64,000 nt of DNA, taken from Tenacibaculum pelagium. GTDB lineage: Bacteria > Bacteroidota > Bacteroidia > Flavobacteriales > Flavobacteriaceae. Of the stretch, positions 24,377 to 32,969 are shown in pieces. The stretch spans positions 868,001-932,000 of the forward strand of contig NZ_JACGLS010000001.1 in NCBI RefSeq assembly GCF_014062345.1. The letters run 5' to 3'. Numbering within the stretch: the first letter of the stretch is position 1; the number at the start of each line of letters is the position of its first letter. The position numbers were made by a program, and so were the translations under genes. Below the pieces are notes generated by a model, which worked only from the letters and a program-made list of their open reading frames with translations, was not told the origin of the DNA and made no database searches.

Positions 24377-25501
24377 ATGAAAACCTATGTATTAAAAGTA
24401 ACATCAATTTTATTGCTTCTAATCTCAATAACAAGTTATGGGGGCAATTCTAAAGCTGACACTAAAAAACAAACCACTAAAGTCGCTTTATTATTAGACA
24501 CCAGCAATAGTATGGATGGTCTTATCAATCAAGCAAAAGCTCAGTTATGGGAAATTGTAAATGAATTGTCACATGCTAAATGCCATGGAATAACTCCTAA
24601 ATTAGAAATTGCGCTGTATGAATATGGCAATGACAAATTATCTTCGAGAGAAGGATATATCCGTCAAGTTTTACAATTTACAAGCGATTTAGATGAAATC
24701 TCTGAACATCTATTTTCTTTAACCACTAATGGCGGAAGTGAATTTTGTGGTCAAGTAATTCAAACCTCATTAAACGAATTAGATTGGGGAAAGAACAAAC
24801 GCGATTTAAAAATGATTTTCATTGCTGGTAACGAACCTTTTACACAAGGGAAAATTAACTACAGAGATGCTATTACCAATGCTAAAGAAAATGATATTAC
24901 TATCAACACTATTTTTTGTGGAGATTACAACAACGGAATTTCTGGTATGTGGCAAGATGGTGCTAACTATGGAAATGGAGATTATATGACTATTAATCAC
25001 AATAAAAACATTGTGCATATTGTAACTCCGTATGATAATGACATCATCATTTTAAACAAAAAGCTAAACAAAACTTATATTCATTATGGAAATTTCGGGT
25101 ATTCAAAATTTACAAATCAATCAAAACAAGATTCAAATGCTGAAAGCTTAGATGAAGTTATTGTGGTAAAACGTGCTGTAACTAAAAGTTCTAAACTATA
25201 TAAAAACGCAGAATGGGATTTAGTCGATGCTTCTGAAGAAAAAGAAGTTGATTATAATAAGCTAAACAAGCAGAAGCTTCCTAAATATTTACAAAACAAA
25301 TCGTCGAAAGAAATTAAAAACTATGTAAACACTAAGCGGAAAGAGCGAGTAGAAATTCAACAAAAAATTCAAGAACTAGACAAAAAGAGAAAGCAATACG
25401 TTGCTAAAAAGCAACGTGAAGGTTCTAAAAAAAATGAATTAGAAAGTGTTATGATTAAAGCTATAAAAAAACAAGCGAAAAAGAAAAACTACTCTTGGTA
25501 G
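24377..25501 (+). CDS. Exported VWA-domain protein
   Basis: The 374-residue product has a Sec signal peptide (about 1-23) and a von Willebrand A domain (about 33-220) with an intact MIDAS start DTSNSMDG, the Thr of the LTTNGGSEF loop and the Asp-equivalent region IFIAGNEPF. VWA domains bind ligands through a metal ion. The C-terminal third is charged and helical, rich in Lys, with likely coiled coil (about 310-374). It is transcribed divergently from the TPR kinase/LytTR operon and shares its promoter region with the phased repeats, so it is a candidate target of that system. It ends at a terminator. Confidence 0.82.
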   Translation: MKTYVLKVTSILLLLISITSYGGNSKADTKKQTTKVALLLDTSNSMDGLINQAKAQLWEIVNELSHAKCHGITPKLEIALYEYGNDKLSSREGYIRQVLQFTSDLDEISEHLFSLTTNGGSEFCGQVIQTSLNELDWGKNKRDLKMIFIAGNEPFTQGKINYRDAITNAKENDITINTIFCGDYNNGISGMWQDGANYGNGDYMTINHNKNIVHIVTPYDNDIIILNKKLNKTYIHYGNFGYSKFTNQSKQDSNAESLDEVIVVKRAVTKSSKLYKNAEWDLVDASEEKEVDYNKLNKQKLPKYLQNKSSKEIKNYVNTKRKERVEIQQKIQELDKKRKQYVAKKQREGSKKNELESVMIKAIKKQAKKKNYSW

Positions 25502-25522
25502 GTTTAGTTAGTTGATTTGTTT

Positions 25523-25548
25523 AAGCGGAGTTCTCCTCCGCTTTTTTT
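25523..25548 (+). terminator. Terminator of the VWA gene
   Basis: AAGCGGAG (25523-25530) and CTCCGCTT (25536-25543) form an 8-bp stem with a TTCTC loop, followed by TTTTT. It lies 21 bp after the stop codon. Confidence 0.85.
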
Positions 25549-26344
25549 ATTTTACTAACAAATCTTCGCCTATACTAATATTATTGCTAGTAAGTCCGTT
25601 AGCTTCTTTTAGCTTTTGAACTGATATGTTATATTTTCTTGCAATCGAATACAACGTATCTCCTTTTTGAACCTTATAATATTCAGCTTCTGTTGTTACT
25701 GTTTCTATTTTATTTGACTTACTAGGTTTAACTCTGTCATACAAATGCAAATTATACTTCTTAATAATCCCTATTAATTTTTGTGGGTACCTTTTATCTG
25801 TCGCATAACCCGCTTTTCTTAATCCGTAGGCCCAACCTTTATAATTTGTATGCCCTAATTTAAATAAGCTTGCATAGCGCTTTCTAGTTAACAAAAACTG
25901 TGAGTGATCTTCATAAGATGTTTCTGGGTATTTATACTTTCTAAAACACTCTCCCTTTTCATCATCATCATGCGTTACACTTTTTCCTCTCCAACCTCTA
26001 TGACATTTAATACCAAAATGATTATTTGAACGGATTGCCAAAGCACTTCTACCGCTACCCGATTCTAACACTCCCTGAGCCAACGTGATACTTGCTGGAA
26101 TTTTATGCTCGTGCATTTTTTTAACTGCAATCGGAGCAAATTTTTGAATATAAGCTACTGTATGATTCTTATTTGTTTTTACAGGTTTTTGTACTTGTTC
26201 TAATTGAGGCAATTCAGGACTTACTTCCTCTTGCTCTACAAGAACAACTCTTTTTGGTGAGTTCTTCACTACATTTTTATTTGAGCCACAACTCACTAAA
26301 AAAAAGGCACAAACCGCTAAATATATAAATGCTTTTATCTTCAT
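25547..26344 (-). CDS. Glucosaminidase (FlgJ-type) lipoprotein with LysM domain
   Basis: This 265-residue protein has lipobox LVSCGS (Cys19) and an N-acetylglucosaminidase domain (about 65-205) with the catalytic Glu in TLAQGVLESGSGRSALA and the conserved NNHFGIKCH and YRKYPETSYEDHSQFL-like segments. One C-terminal LysM domain (about 218-264, YYKVQKGDTLYSIARKYNIS) binds peptidoglycan. It probably trims cell-wall glycan during growth and division from a membrane anchor. It overlaps the PLP-enzyme gene upstream by one base, so the two are coupled although they are functionally unrelated. Confidence 0.9.
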   Translation of the reverse strand: MKIKAFIYLAVCAFFLVSCGSNKNVVKNSPKRVVLVEQEEVSPELPQLEQVQKPVKTNKNHTVAYIQKFAPIAVKKMHEHKIPASITLAQGVLESGSGRSALAIRSNNHFGIKCHRGWRGKSVTHDDDEKGECFRKYKYPETSYEDHSQFLLTRKRYASLFKLGHTNYKGWAYGLRKAGYATDKRYPQKLIGIIKKYNLHLYDRVKPSKSNKIETVTTEAEYYKVQKGDTLYSIARKYNISVQKLKEANGLTSNNISIGEDLLVK

Positions 26345-27336
26345 TAAACTTTTATTAATTCTTGATTTTTATTTTTCATTTTTTGATTTACCCCAGCTAT
26401 TCCTTGCAAACCTCCTGTATGAATTGCTAAAATCTTACTATTATTTGGAAACTGGTCTTTATCTATCATATCCATAATACCAAACATCATTTTTCCTGTA
26501 TAAATAGGATCTAACGGAACACTAGTTCGCTCTTTAAATTCATTTATAAAACGAATTAATTCAGCGTTATATTTTCCGTAACCTCCAAAATGATATTCAT
26601 TTTGCAAACTCCAATTATCATTGCTTTTTGCAAATTGATTGATTTCTTCTTGTAAAAAATCACCTTTCAAAGAAGGAAGACCAATTACTTTTTGATGCTC
26701 ACTAACTGAATTAATCAATCCAGAAATGGTGCCGCCAGTACCTACAGCACAACAAATATAATCGAATTTCTCATCCTCTTTTGTTAAAATTTCTTCACAA
26801 CCTTTTATTGCTAATTCATTAGTTCCTCCTTCGGGTACTAAATAAAAATCACCAAATTCTTTTTTTAACTGATTGATGAAATCTTCGGATAGTTTATTTC
26901 TATAAGCTGACCGAGAAACAAATTTGAATTGCATTCCGTTTTTAGAGGCCTCTTGTAAAGTAGTATTCTTTGCTAATGTTGTATTAATATCAATTCCTAA
27001 TTCATCCCCACGAATAATACCAATAGTATTAAATCCAGTTAATTTACCTGAAACTGCGGTAGCTACGATATGATTAGAATAAGCTCCTCCGAAAGTTAGC
27101 AATGTTTTTTTTTGCATTTTTTTTGCTTCTTCAATATTATATTTAAGTTTTCGAAACTTATTGCCAGAAACAAAGGGATGGATTTCATCCTCTCTTTTAA
27201 TATAGAGTTCTATATTTTTCTCCTTCAAAGCTGAAAGAAAAACTTGTTGGTTTTCAGTTTTAAAATTTTGATTGAAAAAAGATTTATCGAACGTAATCAA
27301 TATTAATATTTTAGGATGTAAAAATAGTAATTCCAC
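26344..27336 (-). CDS. PLP-dependent enzyme, ACC deaminase/D-cysteine desulfhydrase family
   Basis: This is a fold-type II PLP enzyme. The PLP-binding Lys lies in HPFVSGNKFRKLKYN near residue 65, followed by the substrate-loop FGGAYSNHIVATA and the phosphate-binding AVGTGGTISGLI. The family includes 1-aminocyclopropane-1-carboxylate deaminase and D-cysteine desulfhydrase, which release ammonia from small amino acids; sequence alone does not separate them. At 330 residues it is about 25 longer than usual. The extra N-terminal residues overlap a TATTTTTA box that looks like a promoter, so the true start may be the downstream TTG within ILITFDKS. The glucosaminidase gene is coupled behind it. 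Confidence 0.85.
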   Translation of the reverse strand: MELLFLHPKILILITFDKSFFNQNFKTENQQVFLSALKEKNIELYIKREDEIHPFVSGNKFRKLKYNIEEAKKMQKKTLLTFGGAYSNHIVATAVSGKLTGFNTIGIIRGDELGIDINTTLAKNTTLQEASKNGMQFKFVSRSAYRNKLSEDFINQLKKEFGDFYLVPEGGTNELAIKGCEEILTKEDEKFDYICCAVGTGGTISGLINSVSEHQKVIGLPSLKGDFLQEEINQFAKSNDNWSLQNEYHFGGYGKYNAELIRFINEFKERTSVPLDPIYTGKMMFGIMDMIDKDQFPNNSKILAIHTGGLQGIAGVNQKMKNKNQELIKV

Positions 27337-27361
27337 TCTTGATTTTTAGTTTCAAAAACAC

Positions 27362-27426
27362 GAACTTCGCTAACGTCTGATATAAGTCATTAAAACGGAT
27401 TCATATTCCTAAATAAGTTGTGCATA
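27362..27426 (+). repeat. Left cassette-type recombination site
   Basis: This stretch carries GCTAAC at 27369-27374 and GTTGTGC at 27417-27423, matching the attC core consensus (RYYYAAC and GTTRRRY) approximately. GTTGTGCATA (27417-27426) is the exact reverse complement of TATGCACAAC at 28391-28400 on the other side of the ORFan gene. About 55 bp of it recur, diverged, at 10281-10335. It reads as an attC-like target site whose right core was split by insertion of the following gene. No integrase is in the window. Confidence 0.5.
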
Positions 27427-27516
27427 ATTTAAAGAACCTCAATTTATAATGATAAAAAGTACTTATGAAATCTTGACTCATCTTTTACTTTTCATCAAGA
27501 GTAATAAAAAATATCT

Positions 27517-28362
27517 GTGGAAAAATTTATAATTTTTGTTGAAGGTCTAAAACTTGAAAAAGACTTCACTTATACTTTTAGTAATGGATTTATGCTTTGT
27601 CATTTTAGTAAAATAGAAGATGGTAAAACAGCTAGCTTGTTAGAATCATTCACTAAAAGCACAAACTACTACATCTTAGTTAAAGAGCTTTCTAACGAAG
27701 AAATCAATCAGAAAATCATTGAAGAAGCAAGAGATATACTAGATATTATCTCAATTCATTTAAGAGATTCTCAGGCCTTATATATTTCAGCAGCTTCCAA
27801 TTATGCAGTCTCTAACATTCCGAGAATGCATAGTATAGGAATTAGAACGAAAATCAATACAGAAATATTAGAAAAAGTCAATCATCAACTAGTCAAGCTT
27901 AATGAGTTTGAATTAAAAAATAAGGAAAGACTTCGTGTCTCACTTAGATTTCTAAATAAGTCAAAAGACCGAACAAAAATGGACACATCTATTGACCACG
28001 CCATTTTTATCAGGGTAGCTATGGAAAATATATTTGGTTCACCATATAATAAAATTAGAGCTACTGTATCTGAAAGAGCACCAATTCTATTAACTGAATT
28101 TAACGAAACCGAATTAATTGCTGGATTCAAAAAATTCTATGACCAAACCTCTAAAGCGATTCACACTGGAATTGTACCTAAAAGACCTATAAAAAATAGG
28201 GATAAAAAAGTTATTATTGGTGGTAAAAGAATGTATGATTTACTCGCACTATCGGTTAGCAGAATATTAGAAAATGGTTTTCCGGATTGGGAAACCCATA
28301 AACTTTCATTGAAACATCGATTAAAAATAAAGCTTATAAAATTTATTGATGAAAAACTTTAA
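27517..28362 (+). CDS. Cassette-borne hypothetical protein, possible ApeA/HEPN-like domain
   Basis: The 281-residue protein has no signal peptide or membrane segment. The start is a GTG; an in-frame stop lies at 27505, so no longer version exists. The N-terminal 110 residues are mixed. The C-terminal half is helical, with RVSLRFLNKSKDR, DHAIFIRVAMENIFG and KKFYDQTSKAIHTGI. That order resembles HEPN domains of the ApeA type, in which YxxRSxxxHG carries the catalytic Arg and His; here the Arg position is Thr, so nuclease activity would be doubtful. This is a motif-level guess. It faces the ABC-F gene and sits between two attC-like sites. With no pathway link to its neighbours it looks like an acquired gene, possibly defence-related. 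Confidence 0.6.
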   Translation: MEKFIIFVEGLKLEKDFTYTFSNGFMLCHFSKIEDGKTASLLESFTKSTNYYILVKELSNEEINQKIIEEARDILDIISIHLRDSQALYISAASNYAVSNIPRMHSIGIRTKINTEILEKVNHQLVKLNEFELKNKERLRVSLRFLNKSKDRTKMDTSIDHAIFIRVAMENIFGSPYNKIRATVSERAPILLTEFNETELIAGFKKFYDQTSKAIHTGIVPKRPIKNRDKKVIIGGKRMYDLLALSVSRILENGFPDWETHKLSLKHRLKIKLIKFIDEKL

Positions 28363-28393
28363 TTATATAGATATTGAACTGATTAAAAACTAT

Positions 28394-28527
28394 GCACAAC
28401 AATGGCTATAGTTCATTGCTTCTGAATTTCCAGTCGGAAATTCCTCACAAGTTTACTATCTTGGTTTCTTAATCTGAAAATCCTCGCGGATTTTCCCGCA
28501 ACGAAACCATAGCTGAGACCGTTAGCC
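28394..28527 (+). repeat. attC-like site with two internal hairpins
   Basis: The site starts with GCACAAC (28394-28400) and ends with GTTAGCC (28521-28527). Inner arms pair imperfectly: GGCTATAGTTCATTGC (28404-28419) against GCAACGAAACCATAGCT (28498-28514). Two perfect 8-bp hairpins with 4-nt loops lie inside, GAATTTCC/GGAAATTC (28424-28443) and GAAAATCC/GGATTTTC (28476-28495). A length of 134 bp is within the range known for integron attC sites. It ends 3 bp before the ABC-F stop codon and may also act as that gene's terminator. Confidence 0.55.
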
Positions 28528-28530
28528 AAG

Positions 28531-30447
28531 TTAAAAACTAGAAATCTGTTCTTCTACAGTTTCCCATTCTTCCATTAGAGTATCAACTTGTGCTTTTTTA
28601 GCTTTGTATTTTTCAAAGAAATTAGGACGTGACGACACTTCATCATAATTCTGAGCTAATTCTAAATCTATTTTTTCGATTTCAGATTCTAAATCTGCTA
28701 TATTGTTTTCAATTTTATTTAACTTGTTCTTTAGTCTTTTTAAATCCTTTTCTTGCTCTCTAGATAATTTATAATTGTCTTTTTTAGAAGTATCTTTTTC
28801 TTCTTTAACTACCGTTCTTTTTTCAGCATCACGCAAACTTTCCATTTTATGCTGCTCTAAGAAATAATCGATATCTCCTAAATATTCTTTGATCACTTTA
28901 TCTTTAAAACCATAAACAGTTGACGTTAATCCTTGTAAGAAATCACGGTCGTGAGAAACCACAATTAAAGTTCCGTTAAAATTCTGAAGAGCTGTTTTTA
29001 ACACATTTTTAGAAGCAATATCTAAGTGGTTTGTTGGCTCATCCATTATCAACACATTAAATGGCGACAATAATAATTTACACAATGCTAAACGGTTACG
29101 CTCTCCTCCTGATAATACTTTTGCCTTTTTATCTACAGCTTCTCCCCCAAATAAAAAAGATCCCAACATATCTCTAACACGCATTCGGTTAGAATCTGTT
29201 GCAGCATCTTCCATTATTTCTAACACTGTTTTTTCAGGTGGTAATTCTTCAGATTGATTCTGAGCAAAATATCCTATTTGAACATTGTGACCTAATTTAA
29301 AACTTCCTTCAAACGGAATCTCACCTACCATCATTTTAGCTAAAGTAGATTTTCCTTGTCCGTTTTGACCAACAAAAGCAATTTTACTATCACGCTCAAT
29401 TAATAAATCAACATTTTCTAAAACATGTTTATCTCCGTAACTTTTACTTAAACCTTCAGCTTCAACAATAATTTTACCTGGCTCTTTCGAAATAGCAAAA
29501 CGTACATTCATTGTTGCGTTATCATCTTGATCTACTTCAATTCGTTCAACCTTTTCAAGTTTTTTAATTAACGATTGTGCCATCGTAGCTTTACTTGCTT
29601 TGGCTCTAAATTTTTCAATCAGTTTTTCGGTATGCTCTATTTCTTTTTGCTGATTCTTTTGCGTTTGTAATTGCTTTTCTTTAATCTCAGCACGCAACTT
29701 TAAAAACTCTGAATACGGTTTTTTATAATCGTAAATCTGACCTAAAGAAATTTCAATAGTACGATTGGTAACATTATCTAAAAACATTTTATCATGCGAC
29801 ACTAATACAATTGCTCCAGCATAATTTTTTAAGAAGTTTTCTAACCAAATAATACTCTCAATATCTAAGTGGTTTGTTGGCTCATCAAGTAACAGAATAT
29901 CATTATCTTGAAGAAGGAGCTTCGCAAGTTCGATACGCATGCGCCATCCACCAGAAAAAGTATCCGTTAGTTTATCAAAATCTTCTCTTTGAAAACCTAA
30001 ACCTTGTAAGATTTTTTCCGTTTCTCCTTGATAATTATATCCTCCTAATAATTCGTATCGTTCAGTTTTCTCATTTAAATCGATTATTAACTGATTATAA
30101 GCTTCACTTTCATAATCGGTACGAGTTGCCAATTGATTATTAATTTCATCTAGTTGAAACTCTATTTCTTTAATCTCTTCAAAAGCTTGGTAGGCTTCTT
30201 CTAAAATAGTTCTTCCAGCAACAAAATCTATATCCTGACGTAAAAATCCCATACGTACTTCTTTATCAAAAGCCATAGTACCTCCACTACTTTCAATATC
30301 TTTAGATAATACTTTTAATAGAGTAGATTTTCCTGCACCATTCTTTCCTATCAATCCGATTCTATCTCCTTTATTTAACTTAAAAGTGATACCCGAAAAC
30401 AAATCAGTTCCCATAAATGAAACCGATAAATTATGTACGTTTAACAT
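28531..30447 (-). CDS. ABC-F family ATPase
   Basis: This 638-residue protein has two ABC domains and no membrane domain. Domain 1 has Walker A GLIGKNGAGKSTLLK (about 32-46), signature SGGWRMR and Walker B ILLLDEPTNHLD; domain 2 (from about 325) has VGQNGQGKSTLAK, LSGGERNR and VLIMDEPTNHLD. They are joined by a charged linker (about 240-310), and a C-terminal coiled coil (about 560-638) resembles that of Uup/YdiF-type members. ABC-F proteins bind the ribosomal E site and resolve stalled translation, or protect against antibiotics. A housekeeping role is more likely here; nothing points to resistance. Confidence 0.95.
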   Translation of the reverse strand: MLNVHNLSVSFMGTDLFSGITFKLNKGDRIGLIGKNGAGKSTLLKVLSKDIESSGGTMAFDKEVRMGFLRQDIDFVAGRTILEEAYQAFEEIKEIEFQLDEINNQLATRTDYESEAYNQLIIDLNEKTERYELLGGYNYQGETEKILQGLGFQREDFDKLTDTFSGGWRMRIELAKLLLQDNDILLLDEPTNHLDIESIIWLENFLKNYAGAIVLVSHDKMFLDNVTNRTIEISLGQIYDYKKPYSEFLKLRAEIKEKQLQTQKNQQKEIEHTEKLIEKFRAKASKATMAQSLIKKLEKVERIEVDQDDNATMNVRFAISKEPGKIIVEAEGLSKSYGDKHVLENVDLLIERDSKIAFVGQNGQGKSTLAKMMVGEIPFEGSFKLGHNVQIGYFAQNQSEELPPEKTVLEIMEDAATDSNRMRVRDMLGSFLFGGEAVDKKAKVLSGGERNRLALCKLLLSPFNVLIMDEPTNHLDIASKNVLKTALQNFNGTLIVVSHDRDFLQGLTSTVYGFKDKVIKEYLGDIDYFLEQHKMESLRDAEKRTVVKEEKDTSKKDNYKLSREQEKDLKRLKNKLNKIENNIADLESEIEKIDLELAQNYDEVSSRPNFFEKYKAKKAQVDTLMEEWETVEEQISSF

Positions 30448-30468
30448 GCGTTCTTTTACGAATTACCA

Positions 30469-30509
30469 TAACTTTGTAACCGTGGTTACAAAATTCTGTG
30501 TTATTTTTG
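30469..30509 (+). promoter_or_regulatory. Promoter region with 20-bp palindromic operator
   Basis: TTTGTAACC at 30473-30481, GT, GGTTACAAA at 30484-30492 is a perfect 9-bp inverted repeat. Its left arm overlaps TAACTTTG (30469-30476), an exact TAnnTTTG -7 box pointing towards the DUF983 gene. A second -7 box, TATTTTTG, lies at 30502-30509. The layout suggests a dimeric repressor site between the ABC-F and DUF983 genes. Confidence 0.5.
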
Positions 30510-30567
30510 TTGAAATTTGTGCAAACTTACAAAACGAAACAGTTAAATCGATTAACAAATAAAAGTT

Positions 30568-30963
30568 ATGCTAGGAAAAGGGAGTAAATTATATAGTATT
30601 GTTAGAAATAAATGTCCTCGTTGTCAAGAAGGAGCTTTTTTTAAATACCGCATATCGTTTAATCCAAAAAAGATAACTAAGTTACACGACAACTGCCCTA
30701 CTTGTAATTTAAAATACATGATGGAACCGTCTTTTTTCTTTGGTGCCATGTATGTAAATTATGCAATTGCTGTAGCTTTATTTGTGGGAATATTTATTGT
30801 TGCTAAAGTTTTTTTAGGGCTTAGCATATTACAAAGCTTTATTGCAATTATAATAATATCTTTACTACTTACACCTTATAGCTTACGTCTATCTAGAATC
30901 GTATGGATAAACATTTTTGTTGGATACGATAAAAATGCTAAAAACATAAAATCTGAAAGGTAG
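30568..30963 (+). CDS. DUF983 membrane protein with zinc ribbon
   Basis: The 131-residue protein has two CPxC-type pairs, NKCPRCQEG near residue 15 and NCPTCNLKY near 45, that would form a zinc ribbon. Two membrane helices (about 60-82 and 86-106) follow. DUF983 proteins are often found with cytochrome c oxidase genes in other bacteria, but there is no oxidase here. It ends next to the convergent FAD oxidoreductase gene with no gap. Function unknown. Confidence 0.85.
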   Translation: MLGKGSKLYSIVRNKCPRCQEGAFFKYRISFNPKKITKLHDNCPTCNLKYMMEPSFFFGAMYVNYAIAVALFVGIFIVAKVFLGLSILQSFIAIIIISLLLTPYSLRLSRIVWINIFVGYDKNAKNIKSER

Positions 30964-32013
30964 TTAGGCTTCAAATCTTTTGATATCGATTTCTTTTTCT
31001 AGTTCAGTACCTTTTTCAAGGTGATTGAATAAACTTTTTGCTACCGTTGGTGCAATCATAACTCCTCGTGTTCCTAAACCGTTTAAAATAGCTAATTGTT
31101 GATGTTTTGAATGTATACCAACCAAAGGTCTTCTGTCTTTTACTGTGGGTCTAATCCCTGCTGACTGATTTGTAATCGTATACGGCACATTAATTACTTT
31201 GTCTAGCTTGGTTTTTAGTTCTTGCCTACCATCTTCTGTAGGAATTGATGTTTTGTCTGTCCAATTAAATGTAGCACCAACTTTGTAATAATCATCTCCA
31301 ATAGGCATTACAAACACACTAGATTTTAATAAGAAATCAATCTTTAATTCAGGTGCATGAATTATCATCGTTTCTCCTTTAGTACCATTCAATGGCAAAT
31401 GATTAAAAAAAGGATTCTCTTTTAAACCAAAACCTTCACAAAAAACAACCTTATTTGCTTTTATGTTCTTATAGTCAATTGTTGATTCACTAAAGAACAA
31501 TTGATCATATTCAAATTTACTTTCAATTAGTTTATCAGATTTCTTTAAGTAATCTTTATATGAATTAATTAACTGAACTGTATCAATTCTTCCGGTTCCA
31601 TTTAATTCACCAAAACCAAAATCACCAATTACACCATTGATTTTATTTTTATCAATCTGTGGATTCATATAATGTGACAGCATTGGCTTATCTGAAGCTA
31701 TAAACCAATTGTTTTCATCACCTATACTATTGAATACCTTTTTGGTTTTAAACTTATAATCAACCTTTATATTTAATCTTTCCTCTAATTGATTATAAAA
31801 TGGAATTGCAACTTGAAGCTGTTCGTGAGCATTCCAAGCTGGAGTGAATCTTTTAAGAATTACAGGATTATAAACACCACCTGCAACTACAGATGATTTC
31901 TGAGAATCATCTTCAAATACTACAAACGACTTATTGTGTTCTACTAATGTTTCTGCAAGCGCTAAACCTGCTAATCCTAAACCAACAATTATATAATCTA
32001 CCTCAATTTTCAT
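30964..32013 (-). CDS. FAD-dependent oxidoreductase (DAO family)
   Basis: This 349-residue flavoprotein starts with the dinucleotide-binding fold DYIIVGLGLAGLALAETLVEH. It has the DAO-family core with GVYNPVILKRFTPAWN, a VFCEGFGLKENPFF segment and the C-terminal FAD-contact region SAGIRPTVKDRRPLVG...LNGLGTRGVMIAP. Members oxidise amines such as glycine or D-amino acids, or act on modified tRNA bases (the MnmC oxidoreductase half is similar); the substrate is not clear. It lies downstream of gldN on the same strand, behind a terminator, so it is probably a separate unit. Confidence 0.85.
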   Translation of the reverse strand: MKIEVDYIIVGLGLAGLALAETLVEHNKSFVVFEDDSQKSSVVAGGVYNPVILKRFTPAWNAHEQLQVAIPFYNQLEERLNIKVDYKFKTKKVFNSIGDENNWFIASDKPMLSHYMNPQIDKNKINGVIGDFGFGELNGTGRIDTVQLINSYKDYLKKSDKLIESKFEYDQLFFSESTIDYKNIKANKVVFCEGFGLKENPFFNHLPLNGTKGETMIIHAPELKIDFLLKSSVFVMPIGDDYYKVGATFNWTDKTSIPTEDGRQELKTKLDKVINVPYTITNQSAGIRPTVKDRRPLVGIHSKHQQLAILNGLGTRGVMIAPTVAKSLFNHLEKGTELEKEIDIKRFEA

Positions 32014-32042
32014 GCTTCAAAAATACCATTATTAAAACGAAA

Positions 32043-32071
32043 AAAAGGCGTTTGCAATGCAAACGCCTTTT
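32043..32071 (-). terminator. Terminator of the gldKLMN operon
   Basis: AAAAGGCGTTTGC and GCAAACGCCTTTT form a perfect 13-bp stem with a 3-nt loop. On the minus strand six Ts follow. It lies 20 bp after the gldN stop codon. Confidence 0.9.
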
Positions 32072-32090
32072 AATTTATATTATATAGAAT

Positions 32091-32951
32091 TTAGTAATTC
32101 CACATATCCATTTCTCTATCACGAATACCTTCTTTAATTCTATCAGCTTCTAATAATTGGAATAAAGAATTACCACGAACATAATCTGAAATAGCTCTAT
32201 CTCCGTAAATATTTTCTTCCTTCTTAACTGTTGAATTAAATCTTCTTGCATTTAACAAGTTATCATACGATAATGGTTGCGCTGAGTTCTTAGGATTAAA
32301 AACTTTTGATGCATGCAATGTTTCTCTAGCATCTGGAAAGAAAACCCAGAATAATTCATATTCACCTTCATCAACAATATCAGTTCCTAATACTTGTACA
32401 TCTGGTCCCATTGGAGCTAAAGCTAACATACGATATTTTAACTCTCCTTGACGCTTATCAAAGTACCAAATTCCTTTTATTAAATATCCTTTAATATCAG
32501 CAGACTGAACTGAATATGGATCAACATTACCATAACCATCATCACGCTCGTTATAAGTCATGTCTTTAATTTCATCCATAGTTATCTTAGTAGTAAAATA
32601 AGAATCACTATAAACTTCTGTAATTTCTCCATCTTTAATCCCTTTTAACAAGGTATCAAACAACGAACGTCTTGTTGCTCCTGCATTAGTAGTATCAATT
32701 GGATAATAATAAGGCAAATTGATTTTTTGGTTTAAATCAACATACTCCCACACCACTTTAGACCACAACACATCTCTATCACTAATATAGCCATAAGGAA
32801 GTGGTTTATCATTCTCCGAAGCAATTTGAGCTTCAGATTTAAATCCAATTTCATCTGCCTTTTGAGCATTTAAGAGGTTAGCTTGGGCACTTACATAACT
32901 ACTTGTAGTAGCAAGTGCAAATAAAACCATATAAAAACGCTTCCAATTCAT
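32091..32951 (-). CDS. gldN: Type IX secretion/gliding protein GldN
   Basis: GldN (PorN) is a periplasmic subunit that forms rings with the lipoprotein GldK at the outer membrane in the type IX secretion system. The 286-residue product has a Sec signal peptide (cleavage after VSAQA, near residue 24) and the conserved central blocks SDRDVLWSKVVWEYVDLNQKINLPYYYP, YSDSYFTT and KGIWYFDKRQGELKYRMLALAPM. It is last in the gldK-L-M-N order and is followed by a strong terminator. Confidence 0.96.
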   Translation of the reverse strand: MNWKRFYMVLFALATTSSYVSAQANLLNAQKADEIGFKSEAQIASENDKPLPYGYISDRDVLWSKVVWEYVDLNQKINLPYYYPIDTTNAGATRRSLFDTLLKGIKDGEITEVYSDSYFTTKITMDEIKDMTYNERDDGYGNVDPYSVQSADIKGYLIKGIWYFDKRQGELKYRMLALAPMGPDVQVLGTDIVDEGEYELFWVFFPDARETLHASKVFNPKNSAQPLSYDNLLNARRFNSTVKKEENIYGDRAISDYVRGNSLFQLLEADRIKEGIRDREMDMWNY

Positions 32952-32969
32952 ACTTTTAATTTTTACTTA

